Both the position numbers and the translations under genes were made by a program. From the NCBI GenBank assembly GCA_020636215.1, contig JACJYG010000007.1, positions 663,447-727,446 of the forward strand: 64,000 nt of DNA, in the 5' to 3' direction. The notes under the pieces are model-generated. The model was not told the origin of the DNA and did no database searches. It saw only the letters and a program-made list of their open reading frames with translations. Below, piece after piece: positions 52,458-62,451 of this stretch. The DNA is from Lewinellaceae bacterium. Its GTDB lineage: Bacteria; Bacteroidota; Bacteroidia; Chitinophagales; Saprospiraceae. Each line of letters begins with the position of its first letter. Within the stretch, counting starts at the first letter, position 1.

Positions 52458-55043
52458 ATGAAATATTTGTTTCAACTTTGCTTTCTACTAGCTTTTTCGA
52501 TGCTGGCAGCCCAGGCTCCGCCGTTAACATATTACCTACCCGACATAGCCTATGATCCATCTGTTCCGACCCCGGAATCGGCCCTGGGATTTCAGATCGG
52601 GGAGTGGCACCTCAGTCACGATCAGCAGCTCTACTACCTCCGAAAGCTGGCGGACGCTTCGCCTCGTGTTACACTGACAGAGTACGCCCGCACCTATGAG
52701 AACCGGCCTTTGGTGGTGCTCACGATCACATCGGAAGCCAATCAGGGACGTCTGGAAGCGATCCGGGAAGCACACCTGGCCCTGTCCGACCCAACGCGGT
52801 CCGGCAATGCAAACACGGAGAACATGCCCGTAGTTTTATACCAGGGTTTTAGCATTCATGGCAATGAGGCCAGTGGGGGCAACGCGGCAACGCTGGTCGC
52901 CTATTACCTGGCGGCCGGCCAGAGCCCGGAGGTACAACGCACACTCGACGAGACAGTCATTTTGTTAGACCCTTGCTTCAATCCTGATGGGTTTCAGCGT
53001 TTTTCCACCTGGGTGAATATGCATAAGAACGCCAACCTGACGGATGACCCGCAAGATCGCGAATACCATGAAGTTTGGCCTGGTGGCCGCACAAACCATT
53101 ACTGGTTCGACCTGAACCGGGATTGGCTTCCAGCCCAGCATCCGGAGAGCCAGGGGCGTCTGCGTATTTTCCATCAATGGAAGCCCAATGTCCTGACGGA
53201 CCATCACGAGATGGGGTCCAATTCCACCTTCTTTTTCATGCCTGGTGTTCCTGAGCGGACCAATCCTATTACGCCGGCAATAAATCAGGAGCTAACGGCC
53301 CAGATCGGCGCTTATCATGCTGCGGCGCTAAACGAGATCGGCTCTCTGTACTACACAGAAGAAGGATTTGATGATTTTTACTACGGGAAGGGCTCTACTT
53401 ATCCCGATGCCAATGGGGGAGTGGGTATTCTCTTCGAGCAAGCCAGCTCGCGGGGCCATCTTCAGGCTACGGAGAACGGCCCTCTGAGTTTTGCGTTCGC
53501 CATTCGAAACCATGTGCGCACTGCGATTTCTACTCAAAAAGCCGGAGTGGAGATGCGGCGTAGGCTATTGGATTTTCAGCGCGATTTTTACCGATCCGCC
53601 ATGGAAGAGGCGCGGGCCGATGAGCGCAAAGCCTTTGTATTTGGGGATGCCTATGATGCTGCGCGCCTGGGGGCAATGTTGGAAGTGCTGCGCCGTCATG
53701 AGATAGCCGTTTTCCAACTCGACAAACCCATTACTGCTAATGGAATTAAATTCGAACCCGGCGCCGCCTATCTGGCGCCGCTGGAACAACCGCAATACCG
53801 GCTCATTCGGGGTATTTTTGAAACAACGACAAGTTTCCAGGATAGCATCTTCTATGATATATCTAGCTGGACTTTGCCATTGGCTTTCGAAATCCCATAT
53901 ACTGCATTGAAAGGCAAGGCCTATAGCCCTGCCATGCTGGGGGCGCCGGTGTTGGGGGTGGAGCCGCCTGTCACAGGGGTAAGGCCAGCATTTAGCAATT
54001 ATGCCTATCTTCTGGAATGGGAGTCTTATTTTGCTCCAAAAGCGCTGAATTATTTAATGAGTAAGGGCCTGCGGGCCAAAGTTGCCCTTGGATCCTTTAC
54101 GCTTGAGGGGAAGCCTTTTGAACGGGGGACGATCCTGATCCCGGTGGAGAACCAATCCAAAACACCGGGCGAGGTGCACCAATTGGTGGTGGAAGCTGCC
54201 GCCAGGGCAGGATCTCGTTTTTACGCAGTGGGCACTGGCCTTAGCCCCCAAGGAATCGACCTGGGAAGTTCCAGCTTTGAGGCTTTGCAGCGGCCACGGG
54301 TGCTGCTGCTTGTTGGCGAGGGGGTTTCCGCTTACGAGGCTGGAGAGGTATGGCACCTGTTGGATCAGCGCTATGGGATAGTCGTCAATCAAATAGAGCT
54401 TGCGGACCTGCAAAACCGGAACCTGGATAAATATAATACCATTATTATGCCTAGTGGCAATTACCGCAGCCTCACAGCTGCCGGCTGGGAAAAACTGAAA
54501 GCCTGGGCCGGGAAGGGAGGGACGCTGATCGCGGTCAGAGACGCCATTAAGGCTGCTCAGCAGCAGGGATTGGCTCAGGTCCAATTTCGAAATAAAAAAG
54601 TAGACAATAAAGATACTCCACGCCGGCCTTATGAAAGGCTGAGTGCAGATAAAGGTTCGGAGGAAGTAGGCGGCGCCATTATGGAAATACAGGCGGACCT
54701 TAGCCACCCGCTCTTTTTTGGATATCACCGGGAGCGGCTGCCAAGCTTCCGGCAGGGGACATTGCTACTGGAACCTGCCAAAAATCCCTACGCCAGCCCC
54801 GCTCTGTACACGGAAGAACCATTGTTAAGTGGATACATCAAAGGAGAGAACCTGGATTTGCTACGCGGCTCAGCTGCCGTCATCGTAAGTGGCACGGGAG
54901 CAGGCCGCACCATATGCCTGGCCGGAGATCCCAATTTTCGGGCCTTCTGGTATGGAAGCAACCGTCTGTTTGCCAACAGCATTTTCTTTGGCCGCATTAT
55001 CAACAGCGACGCGGTGGAACGAAATACAGCCCTAACCAAATGA
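52458..55043 (+). CDS. M14 family zinc carboxypeptidase with C-terminal GATase1-like domain
   Basis: An 861-residue exported enzyme. A signal peptide (FQLCFLLAFSMLAAQ) supports ATG 52458; the in-frame ATG at 52392 adds a charged stretch. The M14 domain (about 30-350) shows GFSIHGNEASGG (His and Glu zinc ligands near 133-136), DPCFNPDGFQR, DLNRDWL, LTDHHEMGS (third zinc ligand) and GILFEQASSRG with the catalytic Glu. After residue 540 comes a domain resembling class I glutamine amidotransferase-like folds (RVLLLVGEGVSAYEAGEVWHLLDQRYGI, IIMPSGNYR), as in many Bacteroidota M14 proteins. It would degrade peptides in the periplasm or outside. Confidence 0.9.
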   Translation: MKYLFQLCFLLAFSMLAAQAPPLTYYLPDIAYDPSVPTPESALGFQIGEWHLSHDQQLYYLRKLADASPRVTLTEYARTYENRPLVVLTITSEANQGRLEAIREAHLALSDPTRSGNANTENMPVVLYQGFSIHGNEASGGNAATLVAYYLAAGQSPEVQRTLDETVILLDPCFNPDGFQRFSTWVNMHKNANLTDDPQDREYHEVWPGGRTNHYWFDLNRDWLPAQHPESQGRLRIFHQWKPNVLTDHHEMGSNSTFFFMPGVPERTNPITPAINQELTAQIGAYHAAALNEIGSLYYTEEGFDDFYYGKGSTYPDANGGVGILFEQASSRGHLQATENGPLSFAFAIRNHVRTAISTQKAGVEMRRRLLDFQRDFYRSAMEEARADERKAFVFGDAYDAARLGAMLEVLRRHEIAVFQLDKPITANGIKFEPGAAYLAPLEQPQYRLIRGIFETTTSFQDSIFYDISSWTLPLAFEIPYTALKGKAYSPAMLGAPVLGVEPPVTGVRPAFSNYAYLLEWESYFAPKALNYLMSKGLRAKVALGSFTLEGKPFERGTILIPVENQSKTPGEVHQLVVEAAARAGSRFYAVGTGLSPQGIDLGSSSFEALQRPRVLLLVGEGVSAYEAGEVWHLLDQRYGIVVNQIELADLQNRNLDKYNTIIMPSGNYRSLTAAGWEKLKAWAGKGGTLIAVRDAIKAAQQQGLAQVQFRNKKVDNKDTPRRPYERLSADKGSEEVGGAIMEIQADLSHPLFFGYHRERLPSFRQGTLLLEPAKNPYASPALYTEEPLLSGYIKGENLDLLRGSAAVIVSGTGAGRTICLAGDPNFRAFWYGSNRLFANSIFFGRIINSDAVERNTALTK

Positions 55044-55049
55044 TCAGAT

Positions 55050-55559
55050 ATGGTAAAAAGACTCTTCACTATTTTCACCTTTGGGATGCTGCTGGTTTCC
55101 CATTCTTTCGGCCAAGATACCTTTCATGAATTAGCACAAGACACCATCGTTACCCGGCCTGCATTTCTCGGCAATGTATATCTGCTGGATGGCAAGCGCA
55201 TCAACTTACAGGTTATGCAGTGGTTTATGACCGATCATCCTTTAGCCTATGATCAGATCAGGGGGGCCGCGGTTACAGACCAAATGGCGGTAATAGGCTA
55301 TACCGCCGGAGGGCTAATCTTTTTAAGCGGATATTTAATCGGACAGCAAGACCAGGGGACCGGCAATGACCTCATGTTGATGGGAGGAGCCGGCCTGGGG
55401 GCAGGTTTTTTTCTTACCCTGATCTCTAACGGCTACAAACGAAGGGCGGTGCTATTTTATAATAAAGATATCCGGCAGTTCCACCAGAAGGACAAAAATG
55501 TGGGCCTGAAATTTGGTATAGGCGAAAATGGCTTTACACTGGCTGCCAGTTTTTATTAG
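55050..55559 (+). CDS. Exported small membrane protein, unknown function
   Basis: A 169-residue protein with a signal peptide (FTIFTFGMLLVSHSFGQ) and two further hydrophobic segments near 80-97 (MAVIGYTAGGLIFLSGYLIG) and 108-126 (LMLMGGAGLGAGFFLTLIS). The C-terminus FGIGENGFTLAASFY could be an edge strand. No family recognised. It begins 6 bp after the M14 peptidase stop and is almost certainly in the same operon; it is convergent with alaS. Confidence 0.68.
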   Translation: MVKRLFTIFTFGMLLVSHSFGQDTFHELAQDTIVTRPAFLGNVYLLDGKRINLQVMQWFMTDHPLAYDQIRGAAVTDQMAVIGYTAGGLIFLSGYLIGQQDQGTGNDLMLMGGAGLGAGFFLTLISNGYKRRAVLFYNKDIRQFHQKDKNVGLKFGIGENGFTLAASFY

Positions 55560-55576
55560 AACACCCCCAAAGGAAA

Positions 55577-58201
55577 TTACATCAGGAGATCCCTGGCTTT
55601 GGCCAGGGCCCGGTCCAGTCCACTGACATCTTTGCCGCCGGCTGTAGCGAAGAAGGGCTGGCCACCTCCGCCACCCTGGATTTCCCGGGCCAGTTCCCGA
55701 ATCATTTGTCCGGCATTGAGCCCTTTTGCCGTTGCCAATTCCCGGCTGATGACGATAGTCAGTTGAGGTTTGCCGCCTACTTCGGCGCCAAAGACGATAA
55801 CGGCGCTCTTCAGTTCTTCTTCCAGCTGGTAGGCTAAAGTTTTAATGGCGTTGCTGTCTTCAAGCGGGAGCCGGGCGCTCAAAAAGTGGAAACCGTTGAT
55901 TGTTTCCGCTTTTTTCAATAAGTCACCCTTAAGGCTGCTGGCCTGGGCAGCCAGCAATTTTTCGACCTCCTTACGGAGTTGCCGGTTTTCTTCCTGAAGG
56001 TTGGCTACACTTTTTGCGACGAGCTTAGGGGCTTTCAACAACTGCCGTATTTCATTCAGTTCTGCCAATTCCTGCTCGATATAAGCCTCGGCTTTACCGG
56101 CCGTAATGGCTTCAATACGGCGAATACCAGCTGCGACGGCGCTTTCCGAAACGATCTTGAAAAGGCCGATCTCACCGGAGGCCTGTACGTGGGTGCCGCC
56201 ACAGAGCTCGCGCGAATAGTCGGCGTCAAAAGTGATGACCCGAACCAGGTCGCCATATTTTTCCCCGAAGAGCATCATCGCCCCCATGTCCTTGGCTTTG
56301 TCGATCGGTACATTTCGCTGTTCCTCGAGGGGGATATTCTCCCGGATATGCTGGTTAACCATTTCTTCGACTTTCAGTATTTCCTCCTCCGTCATTTTCT
56401 GGAAGTGGGCGAAGTCGAAACGCAAGCGGTTGTCATCCACATCCTGCCCTTTCTGTAGGGCGTGTTTGCCCAAAATGCGGTGCAGTGCCGCGTGCATGAG
56501 GTGGGTTGCCGAATGGTTGCTGGAAGTCGCCTGGCGCTTGTGACGGTTCACTTCGGCGCGTACCGGCGCATTGATGTCAGCGGGTAGTTGTTTGACCACA
56601 TGGATGATGAGGTCGTTCTCTTTTTGGGTATCCAGCACGGGGATCTTTTCGTCTCCAAACCAAAGCAGGCCGGAATCGCCGGCCTGGCCACCGCTTTCTC
56701 CATAGAATGGCGTTTGGTTGAGCACCAGGTGATGTTCGTCTTTGCCCTTGGCATTTACGGTGCGGAATTTCAACACCTGGGCATGGTTTACCGTCAGCGT
56801 GTCGTAGCCCACGAATTCGACTTCCTCTCCTTCGCGAACGGTAGTCCAGTCGCCTACGGCTTTTGCTGCATCGGCTCTGGATCGTTTCTTTTGTTGTTGC
56901 AGGGCCTTTTCAAATCCGGACTCATCAACCTGCAGTCCCCGCTCGGCGGCCAGGAGTCGGGTCAGGTCAATCGGGAACCCATAGGTGTCGTAGAGTTCGA
57001 AGGCGTCACCGCCATCGATCTGGCCATTGTCCAGGCCCAGGGTGTCGAAGCGGCGCAGGCCTTTTTCAAGGGTGTGCAGGAAAGTATTTTCCTCCCCTTC
57101 GATCACTTTGGCTACCTGAACCTGTTGTGCTTTCAGCTCGGGGAAGATGCCAGCGAAATAATCGGCAATCAAAGGGATAAGGGTATGGAGGAAAGGCTCC
57201 TTTACATCGAGGAAGGAGTAATAGTATCGCACCGCCCGGCGCAGGATACGCCGGATGACGTACCCCGCCCCGTTATTGCTTGGCAGTTGCCCATCGGCGA
57301 TGGCGAAAGCCACGGCGCGGATGTGGTCGGCGATGACCCGCATGGCCATATCCGATTTGGCGTCGGCCTCATAGCTGAAACCATAGTGCTTACCGGTTTT
57401 AGCTTCTATGAATTGAATCGTAGGGGTGAAGACGTCCGTATCGTAGGTAGCTGTTTTGCCTTGCAAGACCATACAAAGCCGTTCGAAGCCCATGCCGGTA
57501 TCGACATGTTTTTCGGGGAGCTCTTCCAGCTTGCCGTCGGCTTTGCGGTTAAATTGGATGAAGACGTTATTCCATATCTCGATCACTTTCGGATGATCCT
57601 TGTTGACCAGTGTATCGCCCGGAAGTTTGGCCCGTTCTTCGGGGCTGCGGAGGTCGACGTGAATCTCGGAGCAGGGCCCGCAGGGGCCGGTGTCGCCCAT
57701 TTCCCAGAAGTTGTCTTTTTTGTTGCCGTAGATGATGTGGTTTTCCGGCAGGTAACGCTTCCAGAGCTCACGAGCTTCCTCATCGGCCTCCAGGCCTTCA
57801 CTTTGGTCGCCTTCAAAAACGGTTGCGTAAAGCCTGGATTTATCGATGTTGTAAACTTCGGTGAGCAGTTCCCATGACCAGGCGATAGCCTCTTCCTTGA
57901 AATAATCGCCGATGGACCAGTTCCCCAACATTTCGAACATAGTATGGTGGGTGCCGTCGCGGCCAACATCTTCCAGGTCGTTGTGTTTGCCGGATACGCG
58001 CATGCACTTTTGGGTATCGGCAATCCGGCGGTTTTCCGGAACCTGGTTGCCCAGGAACAGGTCTTTAAACTGGTTCATGCCCGCATTGGTAAACATCAGT
58101 GTAGGGTCATCCTTACTGACGATGGGCGAAGAAGGGACGATCTTGTGCTTTTTGGAGGCAAAGAAGTCCAGGAATGCCTGCCGTATTTCTGTCGAAGTCA
58201 T
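55577..58201 (-). CDS. alaS: Alanine-tRNA ligase
   Basis: An 874-residue cytosolic class II synthetase of usual length. The N-terminal catalytic domain begins TSTEIRQAFLDFFASKKHKI with SSPIVSKDDPTLMFTNAGMNQFKD (motif region 1), the FEMLGNWSIGDYFKEEAI motif 2 block and GMGFERL (motif 3). The editing domain has SNHSATHLMHAALH (HxxxH) and CGGTHVQASGEIG (CxxxH). The C-terminal C-Ala domain ends with GGGGGQPFFATAGGKD. It is divergent from the M23 peptidase gene, an arrangement common in Bacteroidota. Its upstream region contains the MITE-like element. Confidence 0.97.
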   Translation of the reverse strand: MTSTEIRQAFLDFFASKKHKIVPSSPIVSKDDPTLMFTNAGMNQFKDLFLGNQVPENRRIADTQKCMRVSGKHNDLEDVGRDGTHHTMFEMLGNWSIGDYFKEEAIAWSWELLTEVYNIDKSRLYATVFEGDQSEGLEADEEARELWKRYLPENHIIYGNKKDNFWEMGDTGPCGPCSEIHVDLRSPEERAKLPGDTLVNKDHPKVIEIWNNVFIQFNRKADGKLEELPEKHVDTGMGFERLCMVLQGKTATYDTDVFTPTIQFIEAKTGKHYGFSYEADAKSDMAMRVIADHIRAVAFAIADGQLPSNNGAGYVIRRILRRAVRYYYSFLDVKEPFLHTLIPLIADYFAGIFPELKAQQVQVAKVIEGEENTFLHTLEKGLRRFDTLGLDNGQIDGGDAFELYDTYGFPIDLTRLLAAERGLQVDESGFEKALQQQKKRSRADAAKAVGDWTTVREGEEVEFVGYDTLTVNHAQVLKFRTVNAKGKDEHHLVLNQTPFYGESGGQAGDSGLLWFGDEKIPVLDTQKENDLIIHVVKQLPADINAPVRAEVNRHKRQATSSNHSATHLMHAALHRILGKHALQKGQDVDDNRLRFDFAHFQKMTEEEILKVEEMVNQHIRENIPLEEQRNVPIDKAKDMGAMMLFGEKYGDLVRVITFDADYSRELCGGTHVQASGEIGLFKIVSESAVAAGIRRIEAITAGKAEAYIEQELAELNEIRQLLKAPKLVAKSVANLQEENRQLRKEVEKLLAAQASSLKGDLLKKAETINGFHFLSARLPLEDSNAIKTLAYQLEEELKSAVIVFGAEVGGKPQLTIVISRELATAKGLNAGQMIRELAREIQGGGGGQPFFATAGGKDVSGLDRALAKARDLLM

Positions 58202-58267
58202 GATCAGTTAAAATGTTAACCGGGGTGGGCAAGGCCAAGCCAAACCCAGGAGCCCTAATTTTTTATC

Positions 58268-58447
58268 GGGCTTAATTAGAAGCTGTTTGAATTTAGTCCT
58301 TCAGTTTTATTATGCCTCTTTTTCCGCCACTCTGCGGCTTTTTTTCGCCCCGTACCTATGGGTACGAGACTCAAAAAGAGCCTTGATTGACGAAAAAATA
58401 ACCTATAATAAATTTTAAAAACCAAATTCAAACAGCTTCTTAAGCCC
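58268..58447. mobile_element. MITE-like element with terminal inverted repeats
   Basis: AGAAGCTGTTTGAATTT (58278-58294) and its perfect complement at 58424-58440 form 17-bp terminal inverted repeats around 129 bp with no ORF. Beyond a 3-base gap the symmetry continues as GGGCTTA on the left and TAAGCCC on the right. If the target was the palindrome GGGCTTAAGCCC, insertion duplicated TA, as Tc1/mariner-IS630 elements do; this is inference. The interior has a GTACC/GGTAC hairpin. It lies 67 bp upstream of the alaS start. Confidence 0.6.
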
Positions 58448-59018
58448 TTTTTTTGAAACAGCGAAGATAACCCGATCGGTTGACATTTATACTTCACTGC
58501 AGCAGAATTTGTGTAAAACCCTTGTTTCCGGCGGAATGTAGGCCGCACCAGCAATAAGTTTTTGTTTTAAGTCAACTGCCTGCCGGCATATATGGTTCCG
58601 CTGCTGATAAGCTATCTTAACCAAGTTAACGACAGTTAAAATTTCCTTAAAAGGGCTTAATTCTGGCCCTCTTTCCCAATATTTGCATTCGCCCGGACAA
58701 AAAGTTCCGGTTCTGCCCCGGTTAATAACTCCCTAAGCCTTGTTTTTGTACTTATTTTGATTACAAACATGCTGTGAATTCGCTTTTTGTTGAATCTCTT
58801 ATCGAAAAAGACACATAAAATTTTGTAATCCGGCCTCCTCCAGCTATTTTTGACAAGCAAGCCACTTGAGAGACCATTAAAATGCAAGTTGAGAGAGCAT
58901 CAAAATGGAGGGAGAGAGGGAAAAGCTAAACTTTCAGCAACTATTGGACCATTCCAATTAGAAAACAGTAAACACGCAAAAGCTGAACTTTTAGTTTAAT
59001 GGCTAAGATCTGACACTC
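58448..59018. other. AT-rich non-coding region upstream of the M23 peptidase gene
   Basis: No convincing gene is found. An imperfect 17-bp direct repeat (58921-58937 and 58978-58994, two differences) lies within 100 bp of the M23 start and might be a regulator site. The string GGGCTTAATT at the left flank of the MITE recurs at 58653-58662. Confidence 0.3.
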
Positions 59019-59996
59019 ATGAGAAAAGAGAAGTTTGTTTACAACACTCATACCCTGCGGTACGAGAAAGTTGAATTGTCTACCAGACAGATTGTAGTAA
59101 CGGCTCTGAGCTTTATTTGCGCCGCAATTTTCACTGCTTTCCTATTCACTTTGGCCACCCACCGGTGGTTTCCCTCTCCCAAGGAGAAAGTCCTGAAGGA
59201 GGAGATAAGTGTTATGGAAGCTCAGTTCGCTGAGGTGAACGGGGAGCTCGACCGGTTGCGGGAGGTTTTGGATAAACTCCAGGAGCGCGATGCTTATGCC
59301 CACCGAATGATTTTTGGTATGGACCCTATTGATGAGGGTGTTTGGAATGGCGGCGTCGGCGGCCATGACAAGTACGAAGACCTGCGGCAGTATGATACCG
59401 GAGAACTCATGGCTTCCGTAGATCAGAATCTTCAGAAGCTAAAGCGCCAGATGAGCCTCCAGTCGCACTCTTTGGATACGATCATTAACCTGGCTAAGAA
59501 TAAGGAGGAGATGCTGGCAGCAATTCCTTCCATCAAGCCGGTCCGTGCAGATAAACTGCCGCGCAAGATGAACCTGCTTTCCGGGTTTGGAACCCGCATA
59601 CATCCTATCTATAAAGTACCCAAAATGCATTGGGGGCTCGATTTTACGGCTCCAAGCGGCACGCCCATCCAGGCTACTGGCGCCGGTACTGTTGTTAAAG
59701 CCAGCAGAGGGACAGGGTATGGCAATGAGGTCATTATTGACCACGGCTACGGCTATAAATCCCGCTATGCGCACATGCGGCAAATAGATGTGAAAGTGGG
59801 CCAAAAGGTAAAACGCGGCCAGCAGATTGGCCTGGTGGGCAGTACCGGTACTTCTACGGCGCCCCACTGCCACTACGAAATCGAATATTTTGGTAAAAAG
59901 ATCAACCCCATCCACTATTGTATGGATGGCCTTTCGCCTTCGGAATACCAGGACCTGGTAGAAGTATCTGAAATGTCGAACCAATCTTTTGACTAA
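59019..59996 (+). CDS. M23 family peptidoglycan metallopeptidase
   Basis: A 325-residue protein with one membrane helix (about 25-47), a periplasmic coiled coil (about 55-165, KEKVLKEEISVMEAQFAEVN) and an M23 (LytM-like) endopeptidase domain. The zinc site is complete: GTRIHPIYKVPKMHWGLDF gives His and Asp (HxxxD-type), and APHCHYEIEY gives the HxH pair. It would cut peptide cross-links or, as in similar anchored proteins, support cell shape or division. It is divergent from alaS and is followed by a CapA-like lipoprotein gene 28 bp downstream. Confidence 0.94.
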   Translation: MRKEKFVYNTHTLRYEKVELSTRQIVVTALSFICAAIFTAFLFTLATHRWFPSPKEKVLKEEISVMEAQFAEVNGELDRLREVLDKLQERDAYAHRMIFGMDPIDEGVWNGGVGGHDKYEDLRQYDTGELMASVDQNLQKLKRQMSLQSHSLDTIINLAKNKEEMLAAIPSIKPVRADKLPRKMNLLSGFGTRIHPIYKVPKMHWGLDFTAPSGTPIQATGAGTVVKASRGTGYGNEVIIDHGYGYKSRYAHMRQIDVKVGQKVKRGQQIGLVGSTGTSTAPHCHYEIEYFGKKINPIHYCMDGLSPSEYQDLVEVSEMSNQSFD

Positions 59997-60024
59997 TCAA
60001 AGAGAACAAAGAATTAACAGCCAT

Positions 60025-61206
60025 ATGCTGAATAATTTATCCTTTAAAAAAGGCTTCCGGTTTGGAAGTCTTTTTTACTTATGCGCCTTTTCCGTCGCGC
60101 TGTGGGGCTGCAACAGCGATTCCTCTAAAATGCAGATCGCCTCGGCGGCTATCATCGTAAGGGCGGATACCCTGCCGGTTCCGCAGGCCGCTCCGGCTGT
60201 TTTGCCGGAAACCGAGCCAACTGAGCCGCAAAGCTTTACCGTTATTGGCGTAGGAGACATGATGCTGGGCACCAACTACCCATCGGCAAGCTACCTGCCG
60301 CCCAACGGTGGCCGCAATCTGCTGGATGAGGCCAGAGAGATACTCAAAAGCGCCGATGTAACCTTCGGCAACCTGGAAGGAACTATCCTCGACAAAGGAG
60401 GAACGCCCAAGCGTTGTAACAACCCGGCTGCCTGTTACGTCTTCCGATCGCCGGAAAGTTATGTGCAACACTTTGTCGATGCAGGCTTTGATTTTCTGAG
60501 TGTCGCCAATAACCATTCGGGTGACTTTGGCTACGAAGGGCGAAGCCGCACCAAGGCCCTGTTGGCAGAAGCCGGGATCGCCTTTGCCGGCCTGGCCGGT
60601 ACCAATGAGTATGCGATCATCGAACGCGATGGGGTGAAATACGGGATGGCCGCTTTTGCACCGAATTCCGGAACCTGCAGTATTCACGACCTGGGCAAGG
60701 CCCGGGCCATCGTCAGCAAACTGGACCAGGAATGCGACATCGTGATCGTGTCCTTCCACGGCGGCGCAGAAGGCGCCAGCCATCAGAATGTGCCACGCCA
60801 TTCAGAAACTTATTTCGGTGAAAACCGGGGTGATGTTTATAAATTCTCCCATGCTGTAGTTGATGCCGGTGCGGATATTGTCTTTGGCCAGGGCCCACAC
60901 GTCACCCGGGCCATGGAATTGTACAAGGATCGTCTGATCTGTTACAGCCTGGGCAACTTTTGTACTTATGGGCGGTTCAGCCTGAGCGGCCCGGCGGGTT
61001 TTGCGCCCATCGTAGCAGTCAGGGTTGACAAACAAGGCGCATTCCTTGGCGGAGAAGTGACACCCATTTACCAGCAAAAGGCCCATGGGCCGAAAATCGA
61101 CGCTCAGAAACGGGCCACGCTCAAGCTGATCGAACTTACTCAGGCCGACTTTCCGGAAACGCCGCTGGAGATCACCAAAGAAGGCAAGTTGTTAAAGAAG
61201 GGGTGA
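60025..61206 (+). CDS. CapA family lipoprotein
   Basis: A 393-residue protein with a lipoprotein signal (LCAFSVALWGC, Cys near 29) and a CapA/PgsA metallophosphatase-like domain: VIGVGDMMLGTNYP (first metal Asp), FGNLEG, SVANNHSGDFG, IVSFHGGAE, and GADIVFGQGPHVTRAMELY. CapA proteins take part in poly-gamma-glutamate or capsule export in Gram-positives; in Bacteroidota their role is less clear. ATG 60025 gives the proper lipobox distance; the frame from 59989 starts at TTG. No other pgs gene is adjacent. Probably one operon with the M23 gene. Confidence 0.88.
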   Translation: MLNNLSFKKGFRFGSLFYLCAFSVALWGCNSDSSKMQIASAAIIVRADTLPVPQAAPAVLPETEPTEPQSFTVIGVGDMMLGTNYPSASYLPPNGGRNLLDEAREILKSADVTFGNLEGTILDKGGTPKRCNNPAACYVFRSPESYVQHFVDAGFDFLSVANNHSGDFGYEGRSRTKALLAEAGIAFAGLAGTNEYAIIERDGVKYGMAAFAPNSGTCSIHDLGKARAIVSKLDQECDIVIVSFHGGAEGASHQNVPRHSETYFGENRGDVYKFSHAVVDAGADIVFGQGPHVTRAMELYKDRLICYSLGNFCTYGRFSLSGPAGFAPIVAVRVDKQGAFLGGEVTPIYQQKAHGPKIDAQKRATLKLIELTQADFPETPLEITKEGKLLKKG

Positions 61207-61300
61207 TGGAATAGGGTGGGCCGTAAGTCGGATGGTGCTGGCTTTCATCGAAAATAATCAGCCGATACCTGCAATTTTCCTAATTTGGAGGGCACACAAC

Positions 61301-62395
61301 ATGCCAATGAAAGACCTAAAGGCCCAACGCTCCCGTTATTGTCCTAATTGCCACTACCCCTTAACTTCCTTCGGGACGTTTTGTTCCAATTGTTCGCAAA
61401 AGTATACGACCGGTAAAGTTCCCGTTTGGGAACTGATGAGCGATTTCATGGAATCTGTGCTGAACATTGATTCCAAGATATTCCGGACGATCGGCGCCTT
61501 ATTTATTCCCGGTAAACTGAGTATCGAATATTTTAAGGGCAGGCATAAACGGTATTTTTCCCCCTTGCGCATCTTTTTTGTCATGGCGGTGGTACACTTC
61601 TCCGTGTTGAGTTTTGTTGGCTTTGATACCATTGAAAAGCAGGTGGTCAGCCAGAATGAGTCGACCCGCCGGCGGGCTTATCTGGCGGATTTCCGGGACC
61701 AGCTGGACAGCAACCGAATGAAGATTGAAGCGGCTTATGCAAGGCAACCAGGTTTGACCAAAGCCCTGGACTCTCTGGAAAACCTTTTCGAAGATTCCCG
61801 GGTGGATAGTTTTGGGTTTGGGTACCTGCATTACGACGCAGCCTCGGGTTTTATTCTTAAACAATTAAAACCGACCTGGCGGGACATCATGGAAATGCCC
61901 GAACAGGAGTTTTTTGACAAGTATGAAGTGAGCGGGTTCCTCTCTCGGCTCGAGGTAGGGCAAATGGTGAAACTAAATCGGCAAGGTGGTAATTTTACCC
62001 GCTTTGCGCTGGAAAAGCTCATCTGGATGGTGGTGTTCATGATGCCGGCCCTGGCCTCGCTGCTAAAGTTGCTCTACATCCGGCGGAAGCGTTATTTTGT
62101 AGAACACCTGGTTTTTTCCTTCCACTACCACGCCTTTTCTTTTCTAATTGTAACGATAGCGGTACTGCTCATGCAGCCCAAACTGGAAGAAATATCCGGC
62201 ATTTTCACAGATGAAGTACTGTTGGCCATTTCATTTGGTGGTATCCTCCTATACATGTTTATGGCCATGAAACGCTTCTACCGGCAGGGGTGGATTAAGA
62301 CTTTCTTTAAGTACTCCTTCATCAATTTTTCCTACATCTTCATTTTTGCCCTATTTTTGGTGCTCACCCTTGTGGTTAGTGCGCTGGTCTTTTGA
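61301..62395 (+). CDS. DUF3667 membrane protein with zinc ribbon
   Basis: A 364-residue protein. The N-terminus has a C4 zinc ribbon (RYCPNCHYPL and FGTFCSNCSQKY, about 13-36) and a short amphipathic helix, followed by TIGALFIPGKLSIEYFKGRHKRYFSPLRIFFVMAVV, the DUF3667 hallmark with a transmembrane helix. A 130-residue soluble loop and four more helices (about 245-262, 280-297, 305-325 and 335-360) follow. Function unknown; the family is frequent in Bacteroidota. ATG 61301 or ATG 61307 may be the start; the frame extends further up only with a poorly conserved sequence. Confidence 0.86.
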   Translation: MPMKDLKAQRSRYCPNCHYPLTSFGTFCSNCSQKYTTGKVPVWELMSDFMESVLNIDSKIFRTIGALFIPGKLSIEYFKGRHKRYFSPLRIFFVMAVVHFSVLSFVGFDTIEKQVVSQNESTRRRAYLADFRDQLDSNRMKIEAAYARQPGLTKALDSLENLFEDSRVDSFGFGYLHYDAASGFILKQLKPTWRDIMEMPEQEFFDKYEVSGFLSRLEVGQMVKLNRQGGNFTRFALEKLIWMVVFMMPALASLLKLLYIRRKRYFVEHLVFSFHYHAFSFLIVTIAVLLMQPKLEEISGIFTDEVLLAISFGGILLYMFMAMKRFYRQGWIKTFFKYSFINFSYIFIFALFLVLTLVVSALVF

Positions 62396-62451
62396 CAGAT
62401 GTTGGTAGGAGTTTGATTATTCAGGTAGTTTATTCATAAATCCCCGCGCTT

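Noticed and set aside
58657..58887. 76-residue minus-strand ORF upstream of the M23 gene
   Set aside because: No recognised family and no promoter or conserved start; likely chance ORF in AT-rich DNA, though a decayed integrase fragment was considered.
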